Part shown: positions 22,246 through 33,096 of the stretch, piece after piece
Layout of the letters: each line of letters opens with the position of its first letter
Position numbering within the stretch: position 1 is the first letter of the stretch
NCBI GenBank assembly: GCA_024509875.1
Contig: JAMPIV010013724.1
Location: 66,001 to 130,000 of the forward strand
Length of the DNA: 64,000 nucleotides
From: Oreohelix idahoensis
Taxonomy: Eukaryota > Mollusca > Gastropoda > Stylommatophora > Oreohelicidae
Direction of reading: 5' to 3'
The notes under the pieces: model-generated
Seen by the model: the letters and a program-made list of their open reading frames with translations, nothing else
Told to the model about the DNA's origin: nothing
Databases searched by the model: none
Position numbers and translations under genes: made by a program

Positions 22246-23050
22246 AGCAGTATATGGTGACGAAAAATGCTGCGTCCACCTTATGACTTGTGGGTGAGAC
22301 AATATTCCTTTTAAATTGAGGAATGAAAGATGTCCTATGGCGAATTCTGCTAGCCAAATGTCCGTTTTTGATAACTTATTTCTGGTTAGACGTCAGACAC
22401 GTTGCGTGTAGACTCAGACTTCTGATGAACTGAAGACACACAAAAGTCTTCGTAAGTTTTTCACATTTAACATCACTGGTTGACTTTCATTTAAACTACT
22501 GCTCATTATTCATCTCCCTCTCTCTGAGTTCAATTCTAATGATGTTAAATATCTTGTGCATGAGAGTGTGTGCATATGGGAGACTGTGATGATGATAAAG
22601 GTGAAATATGAACTATTAATTACCTTCTATCATCCTATCATCTTCTATGAAAATCTTCTGATTTTATTAATCAGTTATGCCAAGAATTATTTGAAACTTT
22701 ATCTTCCGCACATTTTAGCTTTGTGAGGTTAAAATAAACAAAATTAAGAAAATGTATTAATAAGTATAAGATCTACTAACCTTCTTTTCCCTTCGCAAAA
22801 TCCTTTAAGAACACAATTAATCACGGAACTGAATTATCATCCACTCTGAATAAACACGTGTATTAGGCTATGCGTTTTTGGGTTTGATCTCTTCCTCACA
22901 AGGTAAAAACCTGGACTGCCTCACTCTAGTAGATTATGCGGTATTATATATTTCTGGAAGTCACCCTGCCCAAGCTGGGCGTCCAATGTGGTCAACCCAC
23001 GCTTGTCTGAACCGCGGCCACGTTTTCCCCTGGCCAATCTGGGCGTCCAA

Positions 23051-23351
23051 TGTGGTGTCACAGAAATTACAGTTTGATTAGGATGACCATATGTGTTTTT
23101 ACCAGATTTATCACGATACAATGTGGGCTTCAAATGATAATGTCAGGCATGTGGACTCAATCAAAGGACTTTATTTCCCCCGATGAAAGAACAAATGTGG
23201 TTTCTCTAGATACCGGTCGCGAGTAATCACAACAATGAAATAGCAAATGTGGATCGCAAATATGAGATGAGAGAGCAAATGTCGGAGAAAATACAGTATG
23301 AAGAATGTAGGAAAAGATGGAGCAATAAGGCCTTTGCGCTCGTTTATCACA
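23051..23351 (-). mobile_element. Candidate LTR (middle) of the tandem element, 301 bp
   Basis: Begins TGTGGTGTCACAG and ends TTTATCACA on the plus strand. Its left flank is PBS-like (minus strand T, then TGGACGCCCAGATTGGCC). Its right flank is PPT-like (minus strand GAGGAGGGGCTAT directly before TGTGATAAACG). A matching copy is at 26,092-26,391. It contains AATAAA on the minus strand, which could serve as a poly(A) signal. Confidence 0.72.
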
Positions 23352-23370
23352 ATAGCCCCTCCTCAAGTGT
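23352..23370 (-). promoter_or_regulatory. PPT of the tandem LTR element
   Basis: The minus strand reads TTGAGGAGGGGCTAT immediately upstream of the LTR start TGTGATAAACG. Only one internal region survives, so only one PPT is seen. Confidence 0.6.
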
Positions 23371-23403
23371 GATGTCAATCGTACTCAGGAGAGCTTAGAC
23401 TTC

Positions 23404-23890
23404 TTGCTCGGGATTCTTTAATCCTTTTTCCTCATCTTCGTTTTTCTCTCCGGTTTCCACCCTTTCCTCTACTTGTCCGTGCTCTTCGTCCTGCCTCATA
23501 GGATGACGGCTTAAAAAATCCGCTCCTACGTTATGTTTTCCTTGGATATAGTCCACTTGGAACGTTTAAGGTTGTAGAACAAGCGACCACCTCATCAGTC
23601 TAGCATTCAAATTCTTTGAATTGGCGAGGAAGGTCAGAGGTTGGTGATCACTCTGGATTGTAAATTTCCTTCCGTACAGGTATGCTTGAAATTTTTGTAT
23701 TCCCCAGACGAGGGACAAACATTCCTTTTCGATTGTGGAATAGTTTTGTTCTGCTCGGTTTAACTTCCGACTCGCATATGCGACCGGAAATAGATTTGGG
23801 GGGCTTCTGTCATCTGGCTGTAGTAATGTAGTCCCGATTCCAATGTTACTGTTATGCTGAACGATCACTCGTACTGAATCTGTTAAGCCA
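23404..23890 (-). pseudogene. RNase H remnant of a gypsy-type Pol
   Basis: Reads through motifs typical of Ty3/gypsy RNase H: SNIGIGTTLLQPDD, VAYASRKLNRAEQNYSTIEK, FTIQSDHQPLTFL, and after an in-frame TAA at 23,566 the tether-like QGKHNVGADFLSRHP. The expected first catalytic Asp is replaced or lost (the region reads QHNSNIG). RT and integrase are absent. The 5' part of this domain continues into the start of the second large repeat. Confidence 0.8.
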
Positions 23891-24039
23891 TTTTGGAAGG
23901 GTTCGTTTCTTCGTTTCTCTTCCTAGGTTACCGATCCCGATAACAGGTTTCGCAAAACAATAATTAACAAGAAACTCAAGACAAAACACGTTATTTTAAC
24001 ATCCTTAGAGTTTGTGATGAACTTTGGTATAATGTACGA

Positions 24040-24172
24040 TTGCATATTTTACAACTGACAGACACGAGAAGAAAGAATACGCAAGACAAAGAAGATTGTG
24101 AAAGGCTAAAAAAAGAAATAGTTAACGAATTTAAGACAACGAAAGAAACCTGGCTAAACCAGAGGTGCAGAG
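24040..24172 (+). pseudogene. RTE-C-like LINE linker fragment, repeat copy 2
   Basis: Identical in translation to 20,998-21,130, where the resemblance to RTE-C is described. It lies between the RNase H remnant and the leader of the second repeat unit. Confidence 0.5.
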
Positions 24173-26073
24173 TGCAGCACAGAAAAGATTCAAAACCTAA
24201 GTGTCGTGTGGTGAGTCACTGGGGCAACTACGACAGTAGTTTTTGCCAGGAATAGTCTATGAGATATTAGATATAAGGTCTCTAGAAATTGGCTCGTTAA
24301 GAAAGAAAAAAAGACCTATTCGAGATAGGGACAAGAAGACAGGAATGCGAATGCTTTCCACTAGACAGTGTTTTCTAATAAATTATGGAAAGAGTTCTGT
24401 TTCCCCACGACCTTAGCTTCTGCCCTTAGATCCCGTAAAGAAAAAGCCCCCAACCTCATCTGAGTAGAGAAAGGTTCCTATAGGTGAATATGTAACACCG
24501 ACAGCACGAGTGATACATTAACAAACTCTTGATAATGATCAACTGATCGTTGGGTTTATTAATGAAATATCCACACATATAGGGTTAGTAATGGTTAGAA
24601 CGTGATGATGGTGAAAGACGATTCACACAAAACACACAGGTGAGATAATAAAATTACAGTTAATTAAGTAATAGTTAATTAAGGATGAACTGGTGTAGAG
24701 TGAAATGATGATGTGATATGATACGTGTTACCAAAATGGTGAGTACTCTACACAGTCCATGTGTCTCTAAATGCTTCTCCTAGATATGAGGATTCACATG
24801 TATGCATAAAATGTCCCAAGTTGTTATACGTTATGTCGAATGGGGTATCTCTAAGTCGAGGACGTTCTGATGAATACTGTTGTCGTACGGAGAACGCTGA
24901 CGAGATATTTATGTATATTCCTTCACTGTTTGAGTATATCTCTGTAGTGTGGATCAACAGTTAATAGTTGTCATATGAACAAAAGTTCTGTGGTCTAATC
25001 TCCCGACGGTACTGGTCAGACTGGATATCTTCACGAAATGTTAGTGATATGTAGACTCATAATCTTGCGTATGTAGTCGTGATTCATATACTTTCGAGTC
25101 TGCTTCATAAAATGCGCTTAAGAGTGTGTTGCACGTGGTATAAATATGCGATTCCTCTTTTGAGCTCTTTTGCTTGACTTCAGATAATAATGATCTTTCG
25201 AGTGATTAGAGTTTATGATGACTCTGTATTGAACTTGTGATAACGATGTATTGAACTTGTGATAACTCTGTATTGAACTTGTGAGCAAGCAGTATATGGT
25301 GACGAAAAAATGCTGCGTCCACCTTATGACTTGTGGGTGAGACAATATTCCTTTTAAATTGAGGAATGAAAGATGTCCTATGGCGAATTCTGCTAGCCAA
25401 ATGTCCGTTTTTGATAACTTATTTCTGGTTAGACGTCAGACACGTTGCGTGTAGACTCAGACTTCTGATGAACTGAAGACACACAAAAGTCTTCGTAAGT
25501 TTTTCACATTTAACATCACTGGTTGACTTTCATTTAAACTACTGCTCATTATTCATCTCCCTCTCTCTGAGTTCAATTCTAATGATGTTAAATATCTTGT
25601 GCATGAGAGTGTGTGCATATGGGAGACTGTGATGATGATAAAGGTGAAATATGAACTATTAATTACCTTCTATCATCCTATCATCTTCTATGAAAATCTT
25701 CTGATTTTATTAATCAGTTATGCCAAGAATTATTTGAAACTTTATCTTCCGCACATTTTAGCTGTGAGGTTAAAATAAACAAAATTAAGAAAATGTATTA
25801 ATAAGTATAAGATCTACTAACCTTCTTTTCCCTTCGCAAAATCCTTTAAGAACACAATTAATCACGGAACTGAATTATCATCCACTCTGAATAAACACGT
25901 GTATTAGGCTATGCGTTTTTGGGTTTGATCTCTTCCTCACAAGGTAAAAACCTGGACTGCCTCACTCTAGTAGATTATGCGGTATTATATATTTCTGGAA
26001 GTCACCCTGCCCAAGCTGGGCGTCCAATGTGGTCAACCCACGCTTGTCTGAACCGCGGCCACGTTTTCCCCTG

Positions 26074-26090
26074 GCCAATCTGGGCGTCCA
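26074..26090 (-). promoter_or_regulatory. PBS-like site of the tandem LTR element
   Basis: On the minus strand TGGACGCCCAGATTGGCC starts one base after the LTR end CACCACA. A similar stretch, TGGACGCCCAGCTTGGGC, lies about 60 bases further in. The equivalent sites in the first repeat are near 23,033-23,049 and 22,970-22,990. Confidence 0.6.
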
Positions 26091-26091
26091 A

Positions 26092-26391
26092 TGTGGTGTC
26101 ACAGAAATTACAGTTTGATTAGGATGACCATATGTGTTTTTACCAGATTTATCACGATACAATGTGGGCTTCAAATGATAATGTCAGGCATGTGGACTCA
26201 ATCAAAGGACTTTATTTCCCCCGATGAAAGAACAAATGTGGTTCTCTAGATACCGGTCGCGAGTAATCACAACAATGAAATAGCAAATGTGGATCGCAAA
26301 TATGAGATGAGAGAGCAAATGTCGGAGAAAATACAGTATGAAGAATGTAGGAAAAGATGGAGCAATAAGGCCTTTGCGCTCGTTTATCACA
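26092..26391 (-). mobile_element. Candidate outer 5' LTR of the tandem element, 300 bp
   Basis: Differs from the LTR at 23,051-23,351 by about one base (a T missing in the GGTTTCTC word). On its right it abuts CTAAGTACAAGC, which reads as LINE sequence, so the element appears to have inserted into an RTE-like LINE. The left outer partner is missing, so no target duplication can be checked. Confidence 0.72.
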
Positions 26392-26880
26392 CTAAGTACA
26401 AGCAAGGAAAAAAAAAAGAGTTAATGGGTATAAAAACTCAAAAACTCACTAAGTGTTTGAAATCAAAGAAAGGAGTTATATTATTGGGTGAGAAGATCGT
26501 AACAAAAATATGAACATAATATATAAAGAATATGTATGAAGACTTGAATTAAATGCTCAAGAAAACTGTGACGGACCACCGATTCTTCTGGCAGAAGTTG
26601 AAGACTCCTTACGCTACACGATGAAGAACACATCATCTTGACCAGATAGTACAACAATAGAGGAAACGGAGGCTATGGAAGAATTTGGAATGATCGTCAC
26701 AGCGAAACTGCCGAATGACATTCGCAACACTGGATACATACTTGATGATCTTCTAAAACCAACATGCATAGCTTCGCAAAAGAAATCAGATAGAAGACCA
26801 CAGCACAATTAGTCTTATAAGTCATGTGACCAAAATGACGTTAGGAATTGTCATAAGAAGAGTGAGAAGTAAAATTTAAA
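26392..26880 (+). pseudogene. Decayed RTE-C-like LINE fragment
   Basis: Conceptual translation across several stops gives CLKSKKGVILLGEKI, MYEDLN, GPPILLAEVEDSLRYTMKN and EEFGMIVTAKLPNDIRNTGY, in the same order as the intact motifs in RTE-C (GVILLDEKDISNRWAEY, LRSEVENAIHMIQKG, ESFGIDTITEICNDIYNTGY). It covers the linker and start of RT only. Confidence 0.7.
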
Positions 26881-27021
26881 AAAAAGAATCAGTGACCAGC
26901 AGTGTGCACTTGTAGTAGGAAAAGGTACAAACAATGTCATATATATTATATGAACAATTATAGAAGGAGCTAAAGAAGTGAAAACGGTTCTATACTTATG
27001 TTTTATGAACTACTAGCTGTA

Positions 27022-27050
27022 TGTACCCGGCGTTGCGCGTATTTTTCTAG
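27022..27050. repeat. ACCCGGCGTTG motif of an unclassified repeat
   Basis: CTGTATGTACCCGGCGTTGC resembles words at 9,652 (GTACTCGGCGTTGCCCGG) and 9,716 (GTACCCGGCGTTG). Such a motif at the end of AT-rich repeats is often a terminal mark of interspersed elements, but no borders or open frame are visible here. Confidence 0.4.
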
Positions 27051-27160
27051 TAAATGTTAATGAAACTTTTGCAAAGTTACATACGGTACAATTAATACCT
27101 TTGACTACATCGTGACATTTTTACTTATCGTTGTTTTCTACATTTATTATTGCAACATAT

Positions 27161-27530
27161 TTTTTTTTTTTTATTATTTTTTTTTTAAGCGTACGCCCGC
27201 TAATACTCGAGGCGAAATCTCAGGTTATTACTAATGTCTAACCTGACATTGATTTTACGTGAGTATCCCTTTTTTCTTGTACAGAGACAGGTGTCCCTCG
27301 CCATTCAGGCAAATACTCTCCGATTTCGGAGGTACCCTTTGCAGCTGGGTCGGCTCAGGAACCGCCAATCCCTGGTCGACGACACTCCTTCAAATGTCCT
27401 CGCCAGGTCTCGAGTTAATCCAGTCCAGTTCCCGGTCGACGAAAAATCCTCAAATGCCGTCGCCCGGGTTTGATCCTGAATCACCCGGTCGCCAGAGCGG
27501 TGTTGTAACCACTACGCTAGCGCAGCTCCC
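27161..27530 (-). mobile_element. tRNA-derived SINE, full length, minus strand
   Basis: Flanked by a perfect 12-bp duplication ATTGCAACATAT (27,149-27,160 and 27,531-27,542). The minus strand starts GGGAGCTGCGCTAGCGTAGT, with an A-box-like TAGCGTAGTGG and a B-box-like GGATCAAACCC about 45 bases on. It continues through a non-tRNA body containing CGACCCAGCTGCAAAGGGTA and ends in an A-rich tail beside the left duplication. SINEs are made by RNA polymerase III and moved by LINE proteins. The box-B region is partly repeated downstream. Confidence 0.88.
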
Positions 27531-27542
27531 ATTGCAACATAT

Positions 27543-28221
27543 ATTTTGTTAAATAAAATGTTCTCATTTGACGAGGCGCACCCTGTTCAACCTAGACACA
27601 GAGTCCGTTGGTTATATCAGGGCGCATGTCCAAATAGTAAAAAGCCTTGCAGTATGTTTCAGTGATATGACTGATGTACCTATATTGACCTGCCTTTGGT
27701 TTTAATATACATTTCTTCTACAATTAGAATGCGTGTTGTAAAAATTAATCCCATCAGATTTACAGATTCTAAAGAAGAAATTTTAAGGCACGTAGATTTG
27801 TATAAAGTATTAACGAACAGACTTTGCTATTTATACATTAGATTGATAAGGAGCACCTACCTAGTGAAAGCAACATTATATGACTTTATTTTCCTTGTCG
27901 GCACACATTACCGCAAAACATTTTTCAATTCTAGAGTAGTTCAGCAATAATCACATAGTGTACCACATATTTTTAAACTGTATCATTATTATAATTTTTT
28001 TTTGCTACAAAATAATCCGATACTTTATTTTTCTGAGTGCATTTTTTTAATATACCAAAATTATTGTTAGCAACAACAAATAATTAATAAAGTTTAAATT
28101 ATCAACTGTACACTTTGGTTGGAATGAAAATCTAAATAGATTTCAAACTACAAGTGAACAGTTTATAATTGGAACTGCATTTTTTTTTTTTTAATTTCCG
28201 CTGTATTTGTTGTTCTTCTTC
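27543..28221. other. Unrecognised AT-rich DNA
   Basis: Only short frames and T- or A-runs. An 84-codon plus-strand frame at 27,696-27,950 has no recognisable motif. No repeat partner was found in the window. Confidence 0.45.
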
Positions 28222-28455
28222 TTGACAAGGAAGACTGTAGATGAAGATTGACAGATTGTATTAATTAATAAATTGTGAAGAAACTAGTCTGACGTTAGTG
28301 AAGACACTAAACTCCATTCCTCCCGGCAAAAAGAGCAGACTATCTGCCTTCACGATAAGGAAGACTCAAGAGGAATATTCAAACATTGTATTCATGTTAT
28401 TCTGAAGAAACTAGTTTGACGCAGGCCAAGACGACATCCCTTTCGGAAAAAAAGA
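28222..28455. repeat. Diverged duplication of a ~140-bp unit
   Basis: Both halves contain AAGGAAGACT, a TTGTATT word, GAAGAAACTAGT followed by TGACG, then AAGAC and a CCxxxCGGxAAAAAGA block. The units begin near 28,226 and 28,358. Spacing varies slightly. Family unknown. Confidence 0.6.
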
Positions 28456-28904
28456 ATGGACACTGAATCTCTTCTTAATGCTTCTAATGAGATTACAGGT
28501 CGGCAACAAAATAAATTAAGCAGGTATTATTCTATTCACGTATTTTAATTGTTAAACGAGGTTATCTCTTGGTCCAACAATCGACTCCGATTTTTAAGCT
28601 TTACCCGATTGCTAGAGTAAGCCAACAACCGGAACAGGAAATAGATCAGTGCCAGGTCAGTCATCAGTTACTGTCTACCTTAACCACAAAACTCTGACAC
28701 CCTTTAAGTTTCGGCACTGCGCGCTCCAGCATACGTCCGTCTTTTGATTGACATAAATGTTTATAACATCTGGCATCGGTGTACCATTTTGTTGCCTCTG
28801 ATCAGCCGCTCTCGGTGAAAATGAAGGTAGAAACTGTGGGTACGAAAACAGCCGTGCATATTGATAAATGGTGGACTAAAGGATTTGGGCAGATGGTTTC
28901 TGTG
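28456..28904. other. Unrecognised DNA between a repeat and a microsatellite
   Basis: No motif, long frame or element border recognised. The right end runs into the TCTA array. Confidence 0.4.
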
Positions 28905-28989
<85 letters not shown>

Positions 28990-29047
28990 CCTACCTACCT
29001 ACCTACCTACCTACCTACCTACTACCTACCCACCCACCCACCCACCC

Positions 29048-29103
<56 letters not shown>

Positions 29104-29250
29104 GTCTACCTACGTACCTACCTACTTAACTACCTACCCACCCACCCACCCACCCACCCACCTATCTATCTATCTACCTACCTACCTACATACCTACCTA
29201 TCAACCTATCTTTCTATCTATCTATCTATCCATTTATCTATCTGTCGATC
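28905..29250. repeat. Compound (TCTA)n/(CCTA)n/(CCCA)n microsatellite
   Basis: A tetranucleotide array that changes register in blocks: TCTA, then ACCT, then CCCA, then TCTA again, then CCTA and CCCA. The block order repeats, which suggests an internal duplication. Its right edge is exactly the GTGACGGTATTG end of Rep-X. Confidence 0.95.
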
Positions 29251-29420
29251 TGTGACGGTATTGTCTCCCCTTTTCCGCAGTAGTGGTCCAACAATGGCCA
29301 GTGTTAAAGTATAATGATGAGGTTCTTCACAGGTATCAACCTTTGCTCTAGATTACTCTTGGCAGAGATAAAAATAGAAGAATGATGCTTCAATTTAAGG
29401 AAGCCTCACATAATTTTAAA
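29251..29420 (-). repeat. Rep-X copy 3, diverged
   Basis: Begins TGTGACGGTATTGTCTCC, then GCAGTAGTGGTCCAACAATG, and later GATTACTCTTGGCAGAGAT. These are the landmarks of the Rep-X end at 32,186-32,311 in the same order, with a changed middle. The outer end cannot be fixed. Confidence 0.7.
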
Positions 29421-30674
29421 GAAAAGCAAGCACAACAACTGAGATCATCTAAGCTTTCATGAACTTATATTCTCCCGCCCCTACTATGAGGTAATATATT
29501 TTCGTTCGTATTTCTGAGCCCCCAGCTGAAGGTGATTCAGCAAAATCTTAATCTAATAGCTCTATCTGGTTCTGTATTTATAAGAATATGAGTTATACAG
29601 GTGCAGACATACAATTCACTCAGTTGTGATTAAACCAACTACAGCTTTACAGTTACAGATAAACCGGTTAAATAATCACTTATAGTGTACAATGTAAAAT
29701 AAATAAAGTTGTTTATATGTTCCTGGCTGTCTATGACTTCTTCTCGACGAAATTGGAAGTAAGTGAAGTAGTCTTACAAAGCTGTAGCATATAAGAGACA
29801 TTTTCCGCCAACACACTCAGCTTGCTACTTGGAGTAGATGTTCAATCAGGCGCAATGTGTCTTAGCATTTCAAATGCCAAACCAATTGCAAATAAGTGTC
29901 TGGTTTTGGTAGGGGTCTGTTTTCCCATTACCCTTCTCTCATATAGAACATTACTGCATGACAACATAAAATTTTGCCATTTACGTGTGATTTTCACATT
30001 CCATAACAATAACTCTTGCTACCTCTGTTGGTATTTGTCATGTCTACAAACTCACTACTTCACAGATCTATCGCTGATAATATCTTCCAAGATGTTGTTT
30101 TCTTGTAATTGTTTATCACAACAAAGTCAATCTTCAGGAAGTTTTACATCACTGTCCGTGTCTAAATGTTCAACAAGATAGGCATTCATACTGAAACACC
30201 GAGACAACATAGTTAGTGGCAATTATATGCAACCCATGTCCTCGTTTCAGACCTTTGTTCCATACCTTTGTCGCCGACAAAATGCCTGAGTTTTCACCCT
30301 ATGCCATCTTGTGCAAACGTTATCCAAGCTTATCTTTTGCCATCCTTGTCTACCGCAAGCCTGGCTTGTAATATGATAAACTTAATTCGTCTCGCTACTT
30401 CAGACACCTTACTGCTGGGCCGGAAGATGTTATGTAACGGAAACAAACAACTTCCCTCTGCACAAACAGAGTTCACTGTTGTTTCAAAACAGGTCAAGTA
30501 CAGATAAGGGAGCGACAAAAGATGATAAGAACACCTTGAACCATGAAAGCGTACACAATCGATACTGGAAGAATTAGCACGCAGAAGATAATTCTGCCGG
30601 AAAGAATTGAAGACCCCCCAAAAAACGAGAACTAACGTATTTCGTGACAGTGTCTATGGTGTAGATTACCGGTT
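29421..30674. other. Unrecognised DNA, possible decayed ORF
   Basis: A plus-strand frame of 119 codons at 29,822-30,181 and one of 79 at 30,268-30,507 have no recognisable motif. The minus strand across 29,890-30,000 also reads open for about 40 codons before stops. I cannot name a family. Confidence 0.35.
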
Positions 30675-30676
30675 AA

Positions 30677-30763
<87 letters not shown>

Positions 30764-30830
30764 ACTATCTATCTATCTATATGTCTGTCTGTCTGTCTGT
30801 CTGTCTGTCTACTTATCTATCTTTCTGTCC
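30675..30830. repeat. (TATC)n then (TGTC)n microsatellite
   Basis: About 27 TATC units, one interruption near 30,764, then TGTC units to about 30,813 and a degenerate tail. It is the third long TATC/GATA array in the window. Confidence 0.95.
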
Positions 30831-31905
30831 GTTTCTCTACGTCTATGTCTGTCTCTTTGTCTGTCCTTCCCCCTTCCATTTACTTTCCGTTTATCCACTC
30901 AACAAAATAACTACTCCACCATGTATTCTTCTATCTGCTGTCGATGTACCTATCTGCTTTACTGTTTTCTCTCTCTTTCTATTCATCTGTCTCATCAGTG
31001 GTTGTGTCATGTTTATCTTCATGTTTAATGGCTTTATGGCTTTTACATTTTTATTGGGTTTTTTTTTTTTTTTGTATACTCTTCATTATTTTCATCCTTC
31101 TACAGTTCATTCAGGGACACCGCAAGGGGTCCGTGGGCCACGGTTTAAGAAACCCTGGTTTAAACTATTTACTTAGTACGTGTGTGTTTGTATCCGCCAA
31201 CGAACATATATCTATCTATCTGTATATTCGGACGTTTTGTCGCTTTCTACTTTGCTGTGCTTCAATCAAGTCATCGAGTCCACGTTTATATCAATCTGAT
31301 CACCTGTAGTTAGGACATATCACCAACAGCTAACGCATAGTGATGGTGGAACAAAGACAAGACACGACAAGTTATGATATAGGAAGACTGATAGAAGTTT
31401 TTTACGACCTTTGCACTGTGATTGATCGCAAGGGTTTCATAATTAAGATTACGGCATTTATAGAGATCTGGTAATTACTGTTCATGACCAGATTCAAAGA
31501 TCCTTCGCCTTTGAAAGTCAAAGTAGACCAAACTCAAGTTAACTTCAAAGGTAGAACAGCTTTTGTCTATGACATAAATAAACCATTTTGAGACATTGAA
31601 GGCAGCGATTACTCTTGACTTTGTATCGCAAAATCTCGACAAGGGAAGTAAAAGCTAAACAAACAAGACAATGAATTTGAAAACTATTGAGCTCGTCAAA
31701 ACTGAAGCGTTATATAGCGAAGTTAACGTATTCGATCTATTGCAAGGTGAGTACAGTATCACAGATATCAAGAACGTCTCCACTTATAGGTTGAATCAGT
31801 GCAAAGGTTCCTGGAGCAGGCACAATATTATACATTGCTGTTTGCAAGAGAAATCAAAAATTGGAAACGATGTCACTCTGGAATTGACGACATTTCGTGT
31901 TTCTA
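30831..31905. other. Unrecognised DNA with a possible hAT-like terminus
   Basis: Near 31,115-31,160 the sequence CAGGGACACCGCAAGGGG continues to CACGGTTTAAGAAACCCTG, which has the look of a hAT-type terminal inverted repeat but lacks a partner and an 8-bp duplication. The rest is AT-rich with no named feature. Confidence 0.35.
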
Positions 31906-31910
31906 TTAGT

Positions 31911-32022
31911 ATAGTATAGTATAGTATAGTATAGTATAGTATAGTATAGTATAGTATAGTATAGTACAGTACAGTACAGTACAGTACAGTACAGTACAGT
32001 ACAGTACAGTATAGTATAGTAT
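31911..32022. repeat. (AGTAT)n/(AGTAC)n pentanucleotide array
   Basis: About ten AGTAT units change to about ten AGTAC units and back, ending near 32,022. It lies about 165 bases outside the Rep-X end at 32,186. Confidence 0.95.
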
Positions 32023-32556
32023 GGAAGCCCCTTCAGTTATAACTGAATATGAGAATGCACCCCTGGGGTAGTAGCCCTCAGTTGCTTTATTTCCTGGTGT
32101 GCCTTTCGGCGTGCTATTTTCTCTTCTGCTTGTTGTGAGAGCTTCTTTTCGCCCAATCTGAGGTGGTACCGTAGGGAGCATCGCCTTGTGACGGAATTGC
32201 CTCCTCTGCTTTGCAGTAGTGGTCCAACAGTGGCCAAAACTCAAGAGTATCTAATATGGGCTTCAAATGTGTCTACCTTCGCACAAGATTACTCTTGGCA
32301 GAGATGTAGATCTGCCATCAATGGTACCTATACCTTGTAGCGATATGGCAGCTTGTGTTCCCTGACAATCCCCAGAGCTATGCCAGTGGGAGTTTTACTC
32401 CTGGTAGGTTCAACCAAGCTGGACTGGTCTGCGTGGGTAGGGGTCAGACAAAAGTGTACCCTGGTCCTCCAGGTTGGGGGTTTTAGCAAGGGGCCGAAAC
32501 CCCTGTCTATGTAAAAAATCGCACGTGTTACGGAAACGGCAACAAATAGAAAAACA

Positions 32557-33096
32557 TTGATGCGGGACGGACATCCGGAGTCTCAGGCTCGTATGACTGC
32601 CAGTGGTGAAGGCCGAAAGGAAGCCATTGGCATGAAAATGGATGCCCTGACCACAAAACACGAAACCAGAATTGGATTTTGGAACGTCAGAACTATGAAT
32701 GAGGCAGGAAAGCTGAGACAAATCACAGCAGAGATGAGGAACTACAAATTACATATCCTGGGAATAAGCGAGAGCAGATGGACAGGGACGGGGAGAATAA
32801 AAACAGTTACAGGGGAAACAGTACTTTATTCTGGTAGAAAGGATGGTCAGCACAACGAAGGTGTAGCCATTAACCTGAAGAAAGGAATGGACAGGTCTTT
32901 ACTGGAAGGGAAACCCATCAACAACAGACTGATAAGAACAAAACTGAGAGGGAGATTCACCAACACCACAATTATACAATGCTATGCACCAATAAACGAC
33001 AGCGACGAAGAGATCAAGGACGAGTTCTATCAACAGGTACAAAAGGAAATGGAAACTGCACCCAGATACGATCTTATTATAGTATGGGAGACCTAA
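32557..33096 (+). pseudogene. RTE-A endonuclease, N-terminal part
   Basis: Contains RIGFWNVRTMNEAGKL, LHILGISESRWTGTG and IIQCYAPINDSDEEIK, the first motifs of an apurinic-type endonuclease that nicks the target for LINE insertion. The likely start is MKMDALTTKHE at about 32,632. It ends in a frameshift near 33,090, and GDLNAKVG continues in the next frame. Confidence 0.82.

Larger units (their letters stand above)
20810..26391 (-). mobile_element. Tandem LTR-retrotransposon remnant (two ~2.54 kb direct repeats)
   Basis: 20,810-23,351 and 23,852-26,391 are nearly identical direct repeats with a period of about 3,041 bases; I noticed only about half a dozen differences. Each repeat ends on the right with a PBS-like site and a 300-bp LTR. 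Between them lie an RNase H remnant and a PPT. Read on the minus strand the order is LTR, PBS, leader, RNase H, PPT, LTR, PBS, leader, truncated RNase H. That is what LTR-LTR unequal recombination would leave. No gag, RT or integrase is recognisable, so it is non-autonomous. Confidence 0.7.
23852..26391 (-). repeat. Second copy of the 2.54 kb direct repeat
   Basis: Matches 20,810-23,351. Sample differences are at about 24,330 (A for G), 24,640 (G for A), 25,309 (one extra A) and 25,762 (two bases missing). It starts inside the RNase H remnant (TTATGCTGAACGATCACTC) and ends with the right LTR. Short open frames shared by both copies reflect recent duplication, not necessarily coding function. 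Confidence 0.9.

Noticed and set aside
20810..26391. The two 2.54 kb direct repeats as LTRs of one element
   Set aside because: They contain the start of RNase H and LINE pieces, and a smaller 300-bp LTR with PBS and PPT fits better.
28905..32025. Microsatellite clusters as a CRISPR-like array
   Set aside because: Units are 4-5 bases without spacers, and the genome is eukaryotic.
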